Numbered from the stretch's first letter, positions 8,685-16,782 are shown. The stretch is 42,994 nt of DNA from a bacterium (GCA_030430915.1 JAUIKH010000003.1:1-42994), one strand, 5' to 3'. Notes: generated by a model not told the origin, from the sequence alone. Numbers and translations: made by a program.

Positions 8685-9338
8685 TTATGCTACAACTCTT
8701 TTAGATCTTTTTACTTTAGTTTTTCTATTCTTTGTTACTTTAAATCTTTTAAGTCTAGTTTCTATTCTTTTAGCATCTTCAAGCCTGTCAACAGAAATAT
8801 AAGCATGATAAAGTAGGTTGAGTGATTCTCTGCTTGGTTCCAGCTCTACTGCTCTCTCTAAAGAAGTTACAACCTGTTTATTGTTATTAAGTTTTTCCTG
8901 GACTTTAGCATACGCTATGTGTCTTGCTGCCATGTTTTCTTCTAGTTTAAGTGCTTGATCAAATGCAGTACCAGCTTTTTCATAATTTTCTGTTTCGTAA
9001 TATATAAGTCCTAGATTGTGTAAACTTGAAGCAGATGGCTCTATACTACTTGCAATTTCAAAACAGTCAATTGCGTCTTTAAACTCTTTTTGTTTAGCAT
9101 ATAGTATTCCGAGTCTATTGTAGGCAGCGGCATTTTTTTTATCGATATTTAGTATAGTCAGTAAGGCTTTTTCAGCACGTGTAAATCTATTATCTTTCAT
9201 TCCTTGATGAGCAATATCCCATAAACCACTTAGTTTATCGCTGATTTTCATTGGTATAGGAGATAATTCAGTACTTCTAGGCGTACTACTGACGTATGCA
9301 AGCAAGGCAAATGCGCAAATAAGAAGTATAGAAAACAT
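8685..9338 (-). CDS. Membrane-anchored tetratricopeptide repeat protein
   Basis: The 217 residues begin with a hydrophobic segment at about 2-17 (FSILLICAFALLAYVS), either a membrane anchor or a signal peptide. At least three to four TPR units follow between about 45 and 190, with signatures such as AAAYNRLGILYAKQKEFKDA, SLHNLGLIYYETENYEKA and ARHIAYAKVQEKLNNN. The C-terminus is strongly basic (KTKVKRSKR). TPR proteins scaffold protein-protein contacts; the partner is unknown. It lies 37 bases after the holB-like gene on the same strand and could be the last gene of the trpS operon. Confidence 0.8.
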   Translation of the reverse strand: MFSILLICAFALLAYVSSTPRSTELSPIPMKISDKLSGLWDIAHQGMKDNRFTRAEKALLTILNIDKKNAAAYNRLGILYAKQKEFKDAIDCFEIASSIEPSASSLHNLGLIYYETENYEKAGTAFDQALKLEENMAARHIAYAKVQEKLNNNKQVVTSLERAVELEPSRESLNLLYHAYISVDRLEDAKRIETRLKRFKVTKNRKTKVKRSKRVVA

Positions 9339-9375
9339 TAAAGACAGTATAACATTAGTTTATTTATAGAAATAA

Positions 9376-10185
9376 TCATAGTTCAACACAAAGTCTTAAA
9401 AAAATTAATTTGGTACTTACTCCGTTTTCGAACAGATATCTACATCTATTGACTACAGATAGTTTTTTTGCCCATTTTTTGACATCACTAACAGATGATC
9501 TATGTATTGCAGTTTCTGTCATTATTTTTAAGTCTTTCAATAGACTATTGAGATCATCTTTGTTTTGATATGATTTTTGAAACTGAAGACGTCTTGAAGT
9601 GTTCACTGCCAAAAATTCTTTTGAATTTTTAATTGTTGGTAGTGCGTTTTCAGGTCCATTATTTAATATATCTTCATAAAGCAGTGCTTGACCACCTGAT
9701 AGTAAGTAAGCCAATTCAGATTTCTCATTACCAGGTTCTATACTGCTTTTGCTAATCGGTAATACTTTGATTTTTTTACATCTGGAACCGATCGTAGTTA
9801 GTAGTCTAGATACACCGTCAACCTGAAATATGATACATGTTTTATCAACTGGCTCCTCAGTAATTTTTAACAGACTGTTTTGTGCTTCAATTCCCATGGC
9901 TTCTGCATTTAGTAATATTGCCACTCTACCCACTTTTTCTTCGGTTATTATTTTTGAGCTTAAAAATTTATTTAACTCCCTAGAGTCGTCTATGCTAATT
10001 GTGTTTTTATCATTTGGCTTTATAATTATCAAATTAAGTCTGTTAGCTACACCTAGTAACTCTATGGCAAGATCTATTGCAATTTTTTGAGCACCCGATT
10101 CTTTACTGCCATCAAGCACTATATTTCCATGAGGCTTTTTTACAAACCCATCTATTTGTTTTTTAGTAATACCGTTAATAATCAT
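9376..10185 (-). CDS. holB: DNA polymerase III delta'-like clamp-loader subunit
   Basis: Probable clamp-loader component. The 269 residues are shorter than typical delta' (about 330). The P-loop region GSKESGAQK near 26-34 lacks the GKT of an active Walker A, as in delta', which does not hydrolyse ATP. Family-specific features follow: AILLNAEAMGIEAQNSLLK and ITEEP, then the SRC motif in TIGSRCKKIKV. The C-terminal third is poorly conserved. The start codon overlaps the upstream pseudouridine synthase stop by one base (TAATG), indicating translational coupling. A gamma/tau-family paralogue is less likely because of the missing zinc module and Walker lysine. Confidence 0.75.
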   Translation of the reverse strand: MIINGITKKQIDGFVKKPHGNIVLDGSKESGAQKIAIDLAIELLGVANRLNLIIIKPNDKNTISIDDSRELNKFLSSKIITEEKVGRVAILLNAEAMGIEAQNSLLKITEEPVDKTCIIFQVDGVSRLLTTIGSRCKKIKVLPISKSSIEPGNEKSELAYLLSGGQALLYEDILNNGPENALPTIKNSKEFLAVNTSRRLQFQKSYQNKDDLNSLLKDLKIMTETAIHRSSVSDVKKWAKKLSVVNRCRYLFENGVSTKLIFLRLCVEL

Positions 10186-11054
10186 TATGTTTTATTGATT
10201 GCCTCGTCAAATTCTTTTGGAATTTCGGACTTAAAAGTTTTCTGGCCGTATTTCGGTATCTCTATCTGTAAGCTAAATGCATGTAACATTAACCTGTCAT
10301 TTGCTTTGCCTCCATATAGCAAATCCCCAACTATGGGATGACCTATGTACAATAGGTGTATTCGTAGTTGATGCGTTCTACCTGTTTTAGGCACCAACTC
10401 TAATAAAGAGTGCCTATCGGTTGTTTTTTTGGTTTTATAGTATGTCTGTGCACTTTTGCCTTCTTTAGAGACCATAAACTTTTTAGGATTTTTGGCATTA
10501 CGAATAATTGCTGCATCTATAAGTGCTTCATCATGATCTGTTTTACCCTCTATAATCGCAATATATTTTTTTATAACTTTTCTGTCGTGAAATTGATTTT
10601 GTAGTATTTTTAGGGTTTTTTCATTTTTTGCGCATATCATGACTCCACTCGTTGCTCTATCTAGCCTATGGACAATTCCAGGTCTTTCACCTGTCATATC
10701 GCTAACTCTATCTCTAATAAAGCTAGCTACTGATGCTTCCTGCCAAAATTTCCCTCGTGCATGAGAGATAATTCCGGCAGGTTTATCTATAACAATTACA
10801 TTCTCATCTTCATAAATTATTGGCAACTCTATAACCTCAGGCTTAGCCTGTAGAGGTCCTAAATCATACTCTAAAGTTGTACCAGGTTTAACCCGAAATC
10901 CTGGCTCAATTGCTTCATCGTTAATTTTAATAAGATTTAAATCAAACAACTTCTTTAAGGCGGCTCTAGAATATTCTGGTAATTGTAAAGATAAAAACTT
11001 ATCGGCTCTTATAAATTTAGAGTCTACTGGCAATGTCGTATACTGTTTGCTCAT
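10185..11054 (-). CDS. RluA-family pseudouridine synthase (RluD-like)
   Basis: Converts specific uridines of rRNA or tRNA to pseudouridine. The 289 residues have an N-terminal S4 RNA-binding domain (about 14-70), then the catalytic domain with PGIVHRLDRATSG (catalytic D132) and KTGRTHQLRIHLLYIGHPIVGD near 225, the diagnostic RluA signatures. Domain order matches RluD/RluC/YlyB-type enzymes; the target site cannot be assigned from sequence. The start overlaps the 38-codon gene by ATGA, and the stop overlaps the holB-like start by one base. Confidence 0.9.
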   Translation of the reverse strand: MSKQYTTLPVDSKFIRADKFLSLQLPEYSRAALKKLFDLNLIKINDEAIEPGFRVKPGTTLEYDLGPLQAKPEVIELPIIYEDENVIVIDKPAGIISHARGKFWQEASVASFIRDRVSDMTGERPGIVHRLDRATSGVMICAKNEKTLKILQNQFHDRKVIKKYIAIIEGKTDHDEALIDAAIIRNAKNPKKFMVSKEGKSAQTYYKTKKTTDRHSLLELVPKTGRTHQLRIHLLYIGHPIVGDLLYGGKANDRLMLHAFSLQIEIPKYGQKTFKSEIPKEFDEAINKT

Positions 11055-11167
11055 TTTTCTAGTGGTTTAAAAGGCAATAATATAATATCGCCAATGAATT
11101 TTGCCACCTTATTTATTGGCCAAAAAATTGACTTACTTTCCTTATTTTGACTGAATTCTTTATTCAT
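11051..11167 (-). CDS. 38-residue hypothetical protein coupled to trpS and the pseudouridine synthase gene
   Basis: A short ORF filling exactly the space between trpS and the RluA-type gene. Its ATG overlaps the trpS TGA (ATGA), and its own TGA overlaps the next ATG (ATGA). The peptide starts MNKEFSQNKESKSIFWPINK and ends with an amphipathic hydrophobic stretch (VAKFIGDIILLPFKPLEK), suggesting membrane association. Two four-base overlaps in frame are hard to explain by chance and argue that it is translated. I recognise no family; a leader-like role in coupling translation is an alternative. Confidence 0.6.
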   Translation of the reverse strand: MNKEFSQNKESKSIFWPINKVAKFIGDIILLPFKPLEK

Positions 11168-12186
11168 CTAAGCCCCACTGCTTTTTGAACTTTGTACATT
11201 GTTTCTTTAGCTTGCTGATTCATTTTGGTTTCTGAATTTTCCAATTTACTAATAACTTCATTCTCTTCAACTTTTTTATAATTCGATTGGAAATCAGCTA
11301 GAAATTCACAAACGAAGTCTGCTACTTCTGTTTTTAGGTCTCCGTATCTAGTGTGAGATTCATATTTAGCGCATATTTTTTCAGTAGTACTGCCCGAAAA
11401 AGCTGCCAAAATATTAATTAAGTTACTGATGCCTGGTTGACTTTCAAAATTATAATTAATCGAGTTTAGACTATCGGTGGTTGATGACATTATTTTTTTT
11501 CTTGCTTCTTCTGGAGTGTCTGATAAGTATATTACTCCTTTGCTAGATTCTGAGGACTTACTCATCTTGACTCTTGGGTCAGTAAGGTCTCTAATTCTGA
11601 GTCTGGCTTGACTGTTTTCAAACTCCGCTTGTTTTTCTTCTGGCTCTGGCAACTGAAAAATATCACCAAATTTATTATTAAATCGTAGTGCTATATTCCT
11701 AGTTAACTCTACGTGCTGCGTTTGATCTGCTCCTACTGGGACGTATTTAGCACCATACAGGAGTATATCTGCAGCCATAAGTACAGGATAGTCAAACAGA
11801 CCAACGCTAACGTTTTTTTGATTTTCTGACTTACTTTTAAACTGAGTCATCCTACTCAATTCACCAAAGTATGTAAAGCTATTTAATATAACTGTTAGCT
11901 CACTGTGGGCAGGTATAAAGCTTTGTCGATATATATAGGTATTATCATTTTCTAAATCTAAACCTGCAGCTACAAACAGCTTTGCGTTATTTATAGATCT
12001 TTTGTAAAGTAGCGAATGATCTACTGGGGTTGTAAAACTATGAAGGTCGGGTATAAATAAATTTATTTGAAAATCATTTGAATAACGTTTTTGTAGATCT
12101 ATAATTGGCTTAAGTGATCCTAAGTAATTTCCAATATGCAAATCATTATTTGAGCGAATTCCTGTAAGTATTACTTGTTTAGTCAT
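11164..12186 (-). CDS. trpS: Tryptophanyl-tRNA synthetase
   Basis: Class I aminoacyl-tRNA synthetase charging tRNA-Trp. The 340 residues are the normal bacterial length. It has TGIRSNNDLHIGNYLGSL with the HIGH-type signature HIGN at 17-20, GADQTQHVELTRNIA near 145, and KMSKSS near 205. It begins a four-gene overlapping operon (trpS, 38-codon ORF, pseudouridine synthase, holB-like). The ATG has no Shine-Dalgarno; a perfect TATAAT lies 11 bases upstream, so the mRNA is probably nearly leaderless. Confidence 0.97.
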   Translation of the reverse strand: MTKQVILTGIRSNNDLHIGNYLGSLKPIIDLQKRYSNDFQINLFIPDLHSFTTPVDHSLLYKRSINNAKLFVAAGLDLENDNTYIYRQSFIPAHSELTVILNSFTYFGELSRMTQFKSKSENQKNVSVGLFDYPVLMAADILLYGAKYVPVGADQTQHVELTRNIALRFNNKFGDIFQLPEPEEKQAEFENSQARLRIRDLTDPRVKMSKSSESSKGVIYLSDTPEEARKKIMSSTTDSLNSINYNFESQPGISNLINILAAFSGSTTEKICAKYESHTRYGDLKTEVADFVCEFLADFQSNYKKVEENEVISKLENSETKMNQQAKETMYKVQKAVGLR

Positions 12187-12197
12187 ATGTATTTACC

Positions 12198-12203
12198 ATT
12201 ATA
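12198..12203 (-). promoter_or_regulatory. trpS -10 box, nearly leaderless
   Basis: TATAAT on the minus strand ends 11 bases before the trpS ATG, giving a predicted leader of about 4 bases and no ribosome binding site. The -35 region is AT-rich without a good match. Confidence 0.5.
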
Positions 12204-12247
12204 ACCTTTAAGTTCATTGTTAAAAAGTATATTACATTAACTCTTTT

Positions 12248-12433
12248 TTAAGTTTCATTCTGATGTGCTAGGTATATTATAGCTTCAGCACAAAATCTTT
12301 GAGGTGATCTATGGTCTTCAAAACCCATACTAACTTTATTTTTTTTGATTTCCTTTAAAGCCTCTTGTTGTGATATTAATGACTCAACTTGTGATATTTC
12401 AGCCTCAATTAGACTGTTAGTGGCATTTTTCAC
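12248..12433 (-). CDS. Small hypothetical coiled-coil protein (61 residues)
   Basis: GTG start with a good ribosome binding site (AAGGAG, about 10 bases upstream), the main support for this small ORF. The first 35 residues are heptad-like and Glu/Gln/Lys-rich (LIEAEISQVESLISQQEALK), followed by a DHRSPQRFCAEAIIYLAHQ segment. I recognise no family. It lies directly after a strong hairpin terminator and before trpS, so it needs read-through or its own promoter (a TATAAC at 12490-12495 is possible). Confidence 0.55.
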   Translation of the reverse strand: MKNATNSLIEAEISQVESLISQQEALKEIKKNKVSMGFEDHRSPQRFCAEAIIYLAHQNET

Positions 12434-12454
12434 TGTTATCTTTCTCCTTGAATT

Positions 12455-12481
12455 AAAAAACCGCCTCTTTTGAAGCGGTTT
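12455..12481 (-). terminator. Rho-independent terminator after rpsI
   Basis: On the minus strand AAACCGCTTC-AAAA-GAGGCGGTTT forms a 10-bp stem (one G-U) with a tetraloop, ending in a run of six T. It lies about 150 bases after rpsI and closes the long ribosomal run. It is also immediately before the ribosome binding site of the 61-residue ORF, so it could act as an attenuator for that gene. Confidence 0.8.
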
Positions 12482-12632
12482 GAAAATTCGTTATATTAAG
12501 TTTATCTTGAACGCACGTAGCAAACCGCTAATACATGGCTTTTAAACCAATATTGCATAAATGTGTTTACTACCTTATTCATAATAATATTATATATCTA
12601 TACAATATAAATTACAAGTTTACGAAAAAACA

Positions 12633-13028
12633 CTATCTCTTTGTAAATTGTCTCTGTTTTCTAGCGCCTTTAAGACCAAATTTCTTTCTCTCACGCTCTC
12701 TTGGATCCCGTCCAAGAAGGTCAGCTTTTTTAAGAGTTCCTTTTAGGCTTTCATTTTTTTCTGTCAAAGCTTTAGATATACCTAACTTAATTGCATCAAC
12801 TTGCGAGGAATGACCTCCGCCGCTTACCACAACACTAACATCGTATTTTTTGTCACCTATAACTCTAAATGGAGTTTCTAACTCGTTTAATAGTTTTGCA
12901 CTATTAGAAAAATAATCACTGGCAAGCTTATTATTGATTGTAATAATCCCTTTTCCATTAGTAACTCTAACTCTTGCTGTAGAGCTTTTTCTTCTACCTA
13001 AGGCATATGTGTAATGTGTATCTGCCAT
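12633..13028 (-). CDS. rpsI: 30S ribosomal protein uS9
   Basis: Small-subunit protein whose C-terminal tail reaches the P-site tRNA. The 131 residues have the family start YALGRRKSSTARVRV, the core GGGHSSQVDAIKLGISKAL, and the expected basic C-terminus GARKQRQFTKR. It overlaps the rplM stop by one base. It is the last gene of the ribosomal run, followed about 150 bases later by a terminator. Confidence 0.97.
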   Translation of the reverse strand: MADTHYTYALGRRKSSTARVRVTNGKGIITINNKLASDYFSNSAKLLNELETPFRVIGDKKYDVSVVVSGGGHSSQVDAIKLGISKALTEKNESLKGTLKKADLLGRDPRERERKKFGLKGARKQRQFTKR

Positions 13029-13471
13029 TATTTCTTACCTTTCTTTAGATCAAGTATTGTGGGTTTTTGTGCTGAATGATTATGTTCTGCACCACTATAT
13101 ATCTTCAATCTTTTTAGTCGACCGTCACGTAATTTATTTACAGGTAGCATACCTCTGATTGATTTTTCTATTACTGATTCAGACCCTAGCGACATTTGTT
13201 CTTTAAGTGTTCTTGATTTAATTCCACCAGGATAACCAGTATGTCTATAGTAGACTTTATCTTCTAGCTTATTGCCCGTTATCTTAAGTTTATCGGAGTT
13301 AATAATGACTACAAAGTCACCGCAATCTATGTGTTTAGTAAAAGTTGGTTTACCTTTACCTGTTAGTAATTGAGCGGCTTCAGTTGATATTCTGCCTAGA
13401 GTATTTTGTGAAGCGTCAATAACATACCATTTTCTACTAATTTCAGATGGTTTTGCGCTGTACGTTTTCAT
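13028..13471 (-). CDS. rplM: 50S ribosomal protein uL13
   Basis: Early-assembly large-subunit protein, 147 residues. Family signatures WYVIDASQNTLGRISTEAA near 16-34, GDFVVIINSDKL near 48 and the RGMLPVNKLRDGRLKRLKIY segment are visible. It overlaps both neighbours by one base (rplQ stop, rpsI start). The rplM-rpsI pair attached to the end of the alpha operon is a common bacterial order. Confidence 0.97.
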   Translation of the reverse strand: MKTYSAKPSEISRKWYVIDASQNTLGRISTEAAQLLTGKGKPTFTKHIDCGDFVVIINSDKLKITGNKLEDKVYYRHTGYPGGIKSRTLKEQMSLGSESVIEKSIRGMLPVNKLRDGRLKRLKIYSGAEHNHSAQKPTILDLKKGKK

Positions 13472-13896
13472 TATTTACTCACTTTCTTGGTGTTATCTGC
13501 TTTTTTTACAGCTTTTTCTGGTTTAGCCTTAACAGAAAGATCATCAACAAAAGATACTTTTGCTAGCTGAGCATTATCACCTCTTCGTTGATCAGTTTTC
13601 TCAATTCTTAAGTGTCCACTGTTACGAGCACTAAGTTTAGGAGCTATTTCATCTACTAATTTATGAGCAGCTTCAAGTGTCATTAGACTAGAAATTATTT
13701 GTCTTCTGCTGTGAAGGCTATTCTTTTTAGCTTTTGTAATTAGCTTCTCTACATATGGTAAAACTTCCTTGGCCTTAGAAACAGTTGTTTCAATAGATTC
13801 ATTAAGAATTAAACTATCTGCTAATGATTTAATCAAAGCATTTCTCTGGTCTTTTTCTCTGCCAAATTTTCTTCCTTTGTATCCGTGTCTATGCAT
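13471..13896 (-). CDS. rplQ: 50S ribosomal protein bL17
   Basis: Large-subunit protein near the tunnel exit, 141 residues. It begins with the invariant MHRHGYKGRKFGREKDQR and includes IETTVSKAKEVLPYVEKLITKAK. The last 20 or so residues are a Lys/Ala/Glu-rich tail absent from short family members. It lies one base after rpoA, its usual partner in the alpha operon. Confidence 0.97.
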   Translation of the reverse strand: MHRHGYKGRKFGREKDQRNALIKSLADSLILNESIETTVSKAKEVLPYVEKLITKAKKNSLHSRRQIISSLMTLEAAHKLVDEIAPKLSARNSGHLRIEKTDQRRGDNAQLAKVSFVDDLSVKAKPEKAVKKADNTKKVSK

Positions 13897-13897
13897 T

Positions 13898-14842
13898 TTA
13901 TAGCTCCAGTTCAGCTAGCTTCTCTCGAACTTCATCAAGCGCCTTGCTCCCAAATCCTTTCAAGTCCTTCAACTCAGCATCGGTTAAGCTGAATAGATCC
14001 TTAAGGTTTTGGATGTCGTTATTTATTAGCGCATTTGTAGTTCTTGCTGAAAAATTTAAATCTTCAATTGATGTGGTTAGGCTGTCTTTTTCATCTTCCT
14101 CGGCATTAGTTAATGTTTCAGCTTGAGCATCGGCAAGCATAGAGAGTGCTTCCACTCTTGTTTTGCCAGCTAGCGCTTCGTACTGATTTATTAATATTGC
14201 GTTAGCTTCTTCAAAAGCATCTCTAGGTTCTATAGATCCATCAGTTTGCACTGTGATTATCAATTTATCTAGATCAGTCATTTGCCCAACACGTGTATTT
14301 TCAACTTTGTACCTTACTCTTAGTACTGGACTAAAAATTGCGTCTAAAGATATAAAATCGCTACTTTTTTTATGAGAAGTATTGTCAATCGTCTGATATC
14401 CTCTCCCAGTTTCGATTACTAATTCACCTTTAAATGAAACGCCGGACTTGTCAATTGTTGCAATATAATGATCTGGATTTACAATTTCTACTTCTGAATT
14501 TGTTTTAATATCAGCAGCAGTTATTTCACCTTTTGACTTTTTCTCAATTGCTAAGGTCTGAGGCTCTTCACTATAAACTTTAAAACGCACGCCTTTTAGG
14601 TTTTGCATTATGTCTACCATGTCTTCTTTAATTCCGTCTATGGCAGTGAATTCATGAGTTACTCCTTCTATTCTAAAAGAAGTAATAGCTGCGCCAGATA
14701 TACTTGAAAGCAATACTCTACGAATACTGTTGCCTAAAGTCATACCATATCCTGCATGCATAGGCTCTACAACAAAGGTAGAAACATTGCTATCTTCATC
14801 AGTTACGCTTGTAATAGTTGGTGTATTAATGTGTTTTGACAT
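13898..14842 (-). CDS. rpoA: RNA polymerase alpha subunit
   Basis: Alpha subunit, the assembly platform of RNA polymerase. It has the N-terminal dimerisation domain (MHAGYGMTLGNSIRRVLLSS near 29-48) and the C-terminal DNA-binding domain with two helix-hairpin-helix elements (NLKDLFSLTDAELKDLKGFG). I place the start at the ATG at 14842 (314 residues) because GGAGG lies 11 bases upstream. An in-frame start at 14884 would overlap rpsD by 23 bases and add 14 unconserved residues. Order rpsD-rpoA-rplQ is the conserved alpha operon. Confidence 0.96.
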   Translation of the reverse strand: MSKHINTPTITSVTDEDSNVSTFVVEPMHAGYGMTLGNSIRRVLLSSISGAAITSFRIEGVTHEFTAIDGIKEDMVDIMQNLKGVRFKVYSEEPQTLAIEKKSKGEITAADIKTNSEVEIVNPDHYIATIDKSGVSFKGELVIETGRGYQTIDNTSHKKSSDFISLDAIFSPVLRVRYKVENTRVGQMTDLDKLIITVQTDGSIEPRDAFEEANAILINQYEALAGKTRVEALSMLADAQAETLTNAEEDEKDSLTTSIEDLNFSARTTNALINNDIQNLKDLFSLTDAELKDLKGFGSKALDEVREKLAELEL

Positions 14843-14861
14843 TCTTGTTCTTTCCTCCACC

Positions 14862-15479
14862 TTATCTCGAGTAGTACTCGACAATTAATTGTTCGTTAAT
14901 ATCTGGTTCAGCTTCTTCTCTGCTAGGAGCTCCACTGACATTTATCGTTAACTTTTTACGATCGACTTTTATCCAGCTAACAATATTCTCTGCTGGTGGG
15001 CTAGTTTCATCAATTCTCTTAAAGTAATCAGTATTTAAGCTATGTTTCCTTACAGTTAGCACGTCTCCTTGTTTAAGTCTAAGAGAAGGGACATCAAATC
15101 TCTTACCATTCAACATAAAATGTCCATGTGTAACAAGCTGTCTTGCTGCTCTTCTGCTTGGAGCTAGTCCGGATCTGTAAACAACGTTGTCAGCTCTTTG
15201 CTCTAGCAAACTAAGTAAAACTTGTCCTGATTGTCCTCTACTTCTGCTTGCCTCTTTCATTAAGTTTGAGAACTGTTTTTCTAACAGCCCATAAAGTCTT
15301 TTAACCTTCTGTTTTTCTCTAAGTTGTAAAGAGTATTGACTAGATTTCTTTCTATATTGACCTGATGCTGCCTGGCCAGGTGGAGTTGAGCGCTTTACTA
15401 AAGCCTTGTGTGCCTTAGGATGCAATGCATAGCCTTCTCTACGGCTCATTTTTACAATTGATTGTGTATCTCGTGCCAT
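14862..15479 (-). CDS. rpsD: 30S ribosomal protein uS4, zinc-free form
   Basis: 16S rRNA assembly-initiating protein, 205 residues. The S4 RNA-binding domain is clear (RRAARQLVTHGHFMLNGKRF near 109-128, SLRLKQGDVLTV). The N-terminal region lacks the cysteines of the zinc-binding S4 form. In other bacteria S4 represses its own operon by binding leader RNA; the hairpin cluster before rpmJ is a possible target (inference). It starts 2 bases after rpsK. Confidence 0.97.
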   Translation of the reverse strand: MARDTQSIVKMSRREGYALHPKAHKALVKRSTPPGQAASGQYRKKSSQYSLQLREKQKVKRLYGLLEKQFSNLMKEASRSRGQSGQVLLSLLEQRADNVVYRSGLAPSRRAARQLVTHGHFMLNGKRFDVPSLRLKQGDVLTVRKHSLNTDYFKRIDETSPPAENIVSWIKVDRKKLTINVSGAPSREEAEPDINEQLIVEYYSR

Positions 15480-15481
15480 TA

Positions 15482-15904
15482 TTAGTTTCTCCTAGCCTTT
15501 TTTGGTCTAACGCCTCCGTGTGCAACAGCGGTAACATCTTTAATGCTCTCAACAGCGATGTCTAGATTAACTAAAGCTCTAATTGCGGTATCTCTACCTT
15601 GCCCAATACCCTTTACATAAACATCCACTTTACTAACTCCGTACTGTTGCTTTGCAGCATTTGCAGCCTTTTCTGACGCAATTTGTGCTGCGTATGCTGT
15701 ACCTTTTTTAGAGCCTCTAAAGCCGCAGGCTCCTGCACTTGATTGTGTTAAGACAGCCCCTGTTTGGTCTGTAAAGCTAATTATAGTGTTATTGAAAGTT
15801 GCTTGTATATGAAGCTGGCCATAAGCTACTGTTTTTTTGCTCTTCTTTCTTTTTTTAGCTTTAGTAGCTACTGGAGCGCTTATATCTGTAGTTTGTTCTG
15901 ACAT
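15482..15904 (-). CDS. rpsK: 30S ribosomal protein uS11
   Basis: Platform protein of the 30S subunit. The core is AYGQLHIQATFNNTIISFTD, GACGFRGSKKGTAYAAQIA and the C-terminal AHGGVRPKKARRN. There is an added Lys/Arg-rich N-terminal segment (KAKKRKKSKK). AAGGAG is only one base from the upstream ATG at 15916 but about 13 bases from the ATG at 15904, so the downstream start (140 residues) is preferred; 15916 cannot be excluded. It sits between rpsM and rpsD as usual. Confidence 0.95.
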   Translation of the reverse strand: MSEQTTDISAPVATKAKKRKKSKKTVAYGQLHIQATFNNTIISFTDQTGAVLTQSSAGACGFRGSKKGTAYAAQIASEKAANAAKQQYGVSKVDVYVKGIGQGRDTAIRALVNLDIAVESIKDVTAVAHGGVRPKKARRN

Positions 15905-15921
15905 TTTATTTACCATACTCC

Positions 15922-16308
15922 TTAAGTCTTAGAAACAGCTTTTTTAGCTGTTCCTCCAACAGTTACTTTCTTACCACGTCTTGTTCTAGCATTTGTTTTA
16001 GTCCTTTGGCCTCTAGTTGGTAGATTATTTGCATGTCTTTGGCCTCTGTATGATTTTATATCTTTAAGTCTTTTGACATTTGTTGTTACAACACGTTGAA
16101 GTTCGCCTTCTACTATATATCTTTCATTTATAACGTCTTGAATTCTAGAAATTTCACTATCAGTTAAATCTTTAGTCCTTACTGTGGGCGAAACACCAGC
16201 TTTCTCTATAATGTCGTTGCTTGTTTTTTTGCCAATACCATATACGTATCTAAGAGCATATAGGATCTGCTTTTCATTAGGTATAGTAACACCTGATATT
16301 CTGGCCAT
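15922..16308 (-). CDS. rpsM: 30S ribosomal protein uS13
   Basis: Head protein of the 30S subunit contacting the P-site tRNA, 128 residues. It starts MARISGVTIPNEKQ, has the helix-two-turn-helix YGIGKKTSNDIIEKAG and the basic tail RGQRTKTNARTRRGKK. It begins 1 base after the rpmJ stop and is followed by rpsK after 5 bases. Confidence 0.97.
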   Translation of the reverse strand: MARISGVTIPNEKQILYALRYVYGIGKKTSNDIIEKAGVSPTVRTKDLTDSEISRIQDVINERYIVEGELQRVVTTNVKRLKDIKSYRGQRHANNLPTRGQRTKTNARTRRGKKVTVGGTAKKAVSKT

Positions 16309-16309
16309 A

Positions 16310-16426
16310 CTAACCCTGCCTTTGCTTATGTTTAGGCTTATATTTGTTTATAACGTAAAGACGCCCTTTACGACGTACTAACTTATCGTCAGGACTTATC
16401 TTTTTTACACTTGCACGCACTTTCAT
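16310..16426 (-). CDS. rpmJ: 50S ribosomal protein bL36, zinc-free form
   Basis: Thirty-eight codons: [30 protein letters not shown] and KHKQRQG, exactly the L36 length and frame. The zinc ligands of the common form are replaced: C11 by Ser, C14 by Asp, C27 by Asn; H33 is kept. The ATG has AAAGG about 0-5 bases upstream and AAAGGAG further upstream. It lies one base before rpsM, the canonical position, and downstream of a cluster of inverted repeats separating it from infA. Confidence 0.95.
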   Translation of the reverse strand: MKVRASVKKISPDDKLVRRKGRLYVINKYKPKHKQRQG

Positions 16427-16453
16427 CCTTTAGAAATCTCCTTTTGTAGGACT

Positions 16454-16544
16454 GAATTAAATTATTTCATTTAATTCATGCGGATTGGTTATTTTATAAC
16501 CAACACACTGCTTAAATTTATAAATTTGTAGCATAAATATGCTA
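16454..16544 (-). repeat. Cluster of four inverted repeats between infA and rpmJ
   Basis: Within 91 bases: GAATTAAAT-TATTTC-ATTTAATTC (16454-16477), TTGGTTAT-TTT-ATAACCAA (16485-16503), the palindrome AAATTTATAAATTT (16514-16527) and TAGCATA-AA-TATGCTA (16529-16544), the last overlapping the infA stop. None has a T-run typical of intrinsic terminators. They occupy almost the whole infA-rpmJ gap, the leader position of the alpha operon. Confidence 0.75.
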
Positions 16545-16763
16545 GCTCTTGCGATAGGTGATTCTTCCCTTAGTAAGATCATAAGGGGTCAACTCAACTG
16601 TCACAGTGTCTCCTGGAACAATGCGTATATAATGTTTACGCATTTTGCCAGCGACATGGGCTATAATTTGATGGCCGTTTTCAAGTTCTACTTTAAATTG
16701 AGTGCCTGGTAGAGTTTCTACGATCACCCCTGATAACTCAATTACTTCTTTCTTGTCTGCCAT
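16542..16763 (-). CDS. infA: Translation initiation factor IF-1
   Basis: Binds the 30S A site during initiation. The 73 residues form one OB fold with the typical [34 protein letters not shown] and [11 protein letters not shown] segments. It follows secY directly; adk and map, which many bacteria carry here, are absent. A good extended -10 promoter lies in the 53-base secY-infA gap, so infA may start its own transcription unit. No Shine-Dalgarno is visible. Confidence 0.97.
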   Translation of the reverse strand: MADKKEVIELSGVIVETLPGTQFKVELENGHQIIAHVAGKMRKHYIRIVPGDTVTVELTPYDLTKGRITYRKS

Positions 16764-16782
16764 AAATTATATTCAAAGATGA

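Noticed and set aside
12535-12813. 92-codon plus-strand ORF at the end of rpsI
   Set aside because: Mostly antisense to rpsI and with no plausible protein features.
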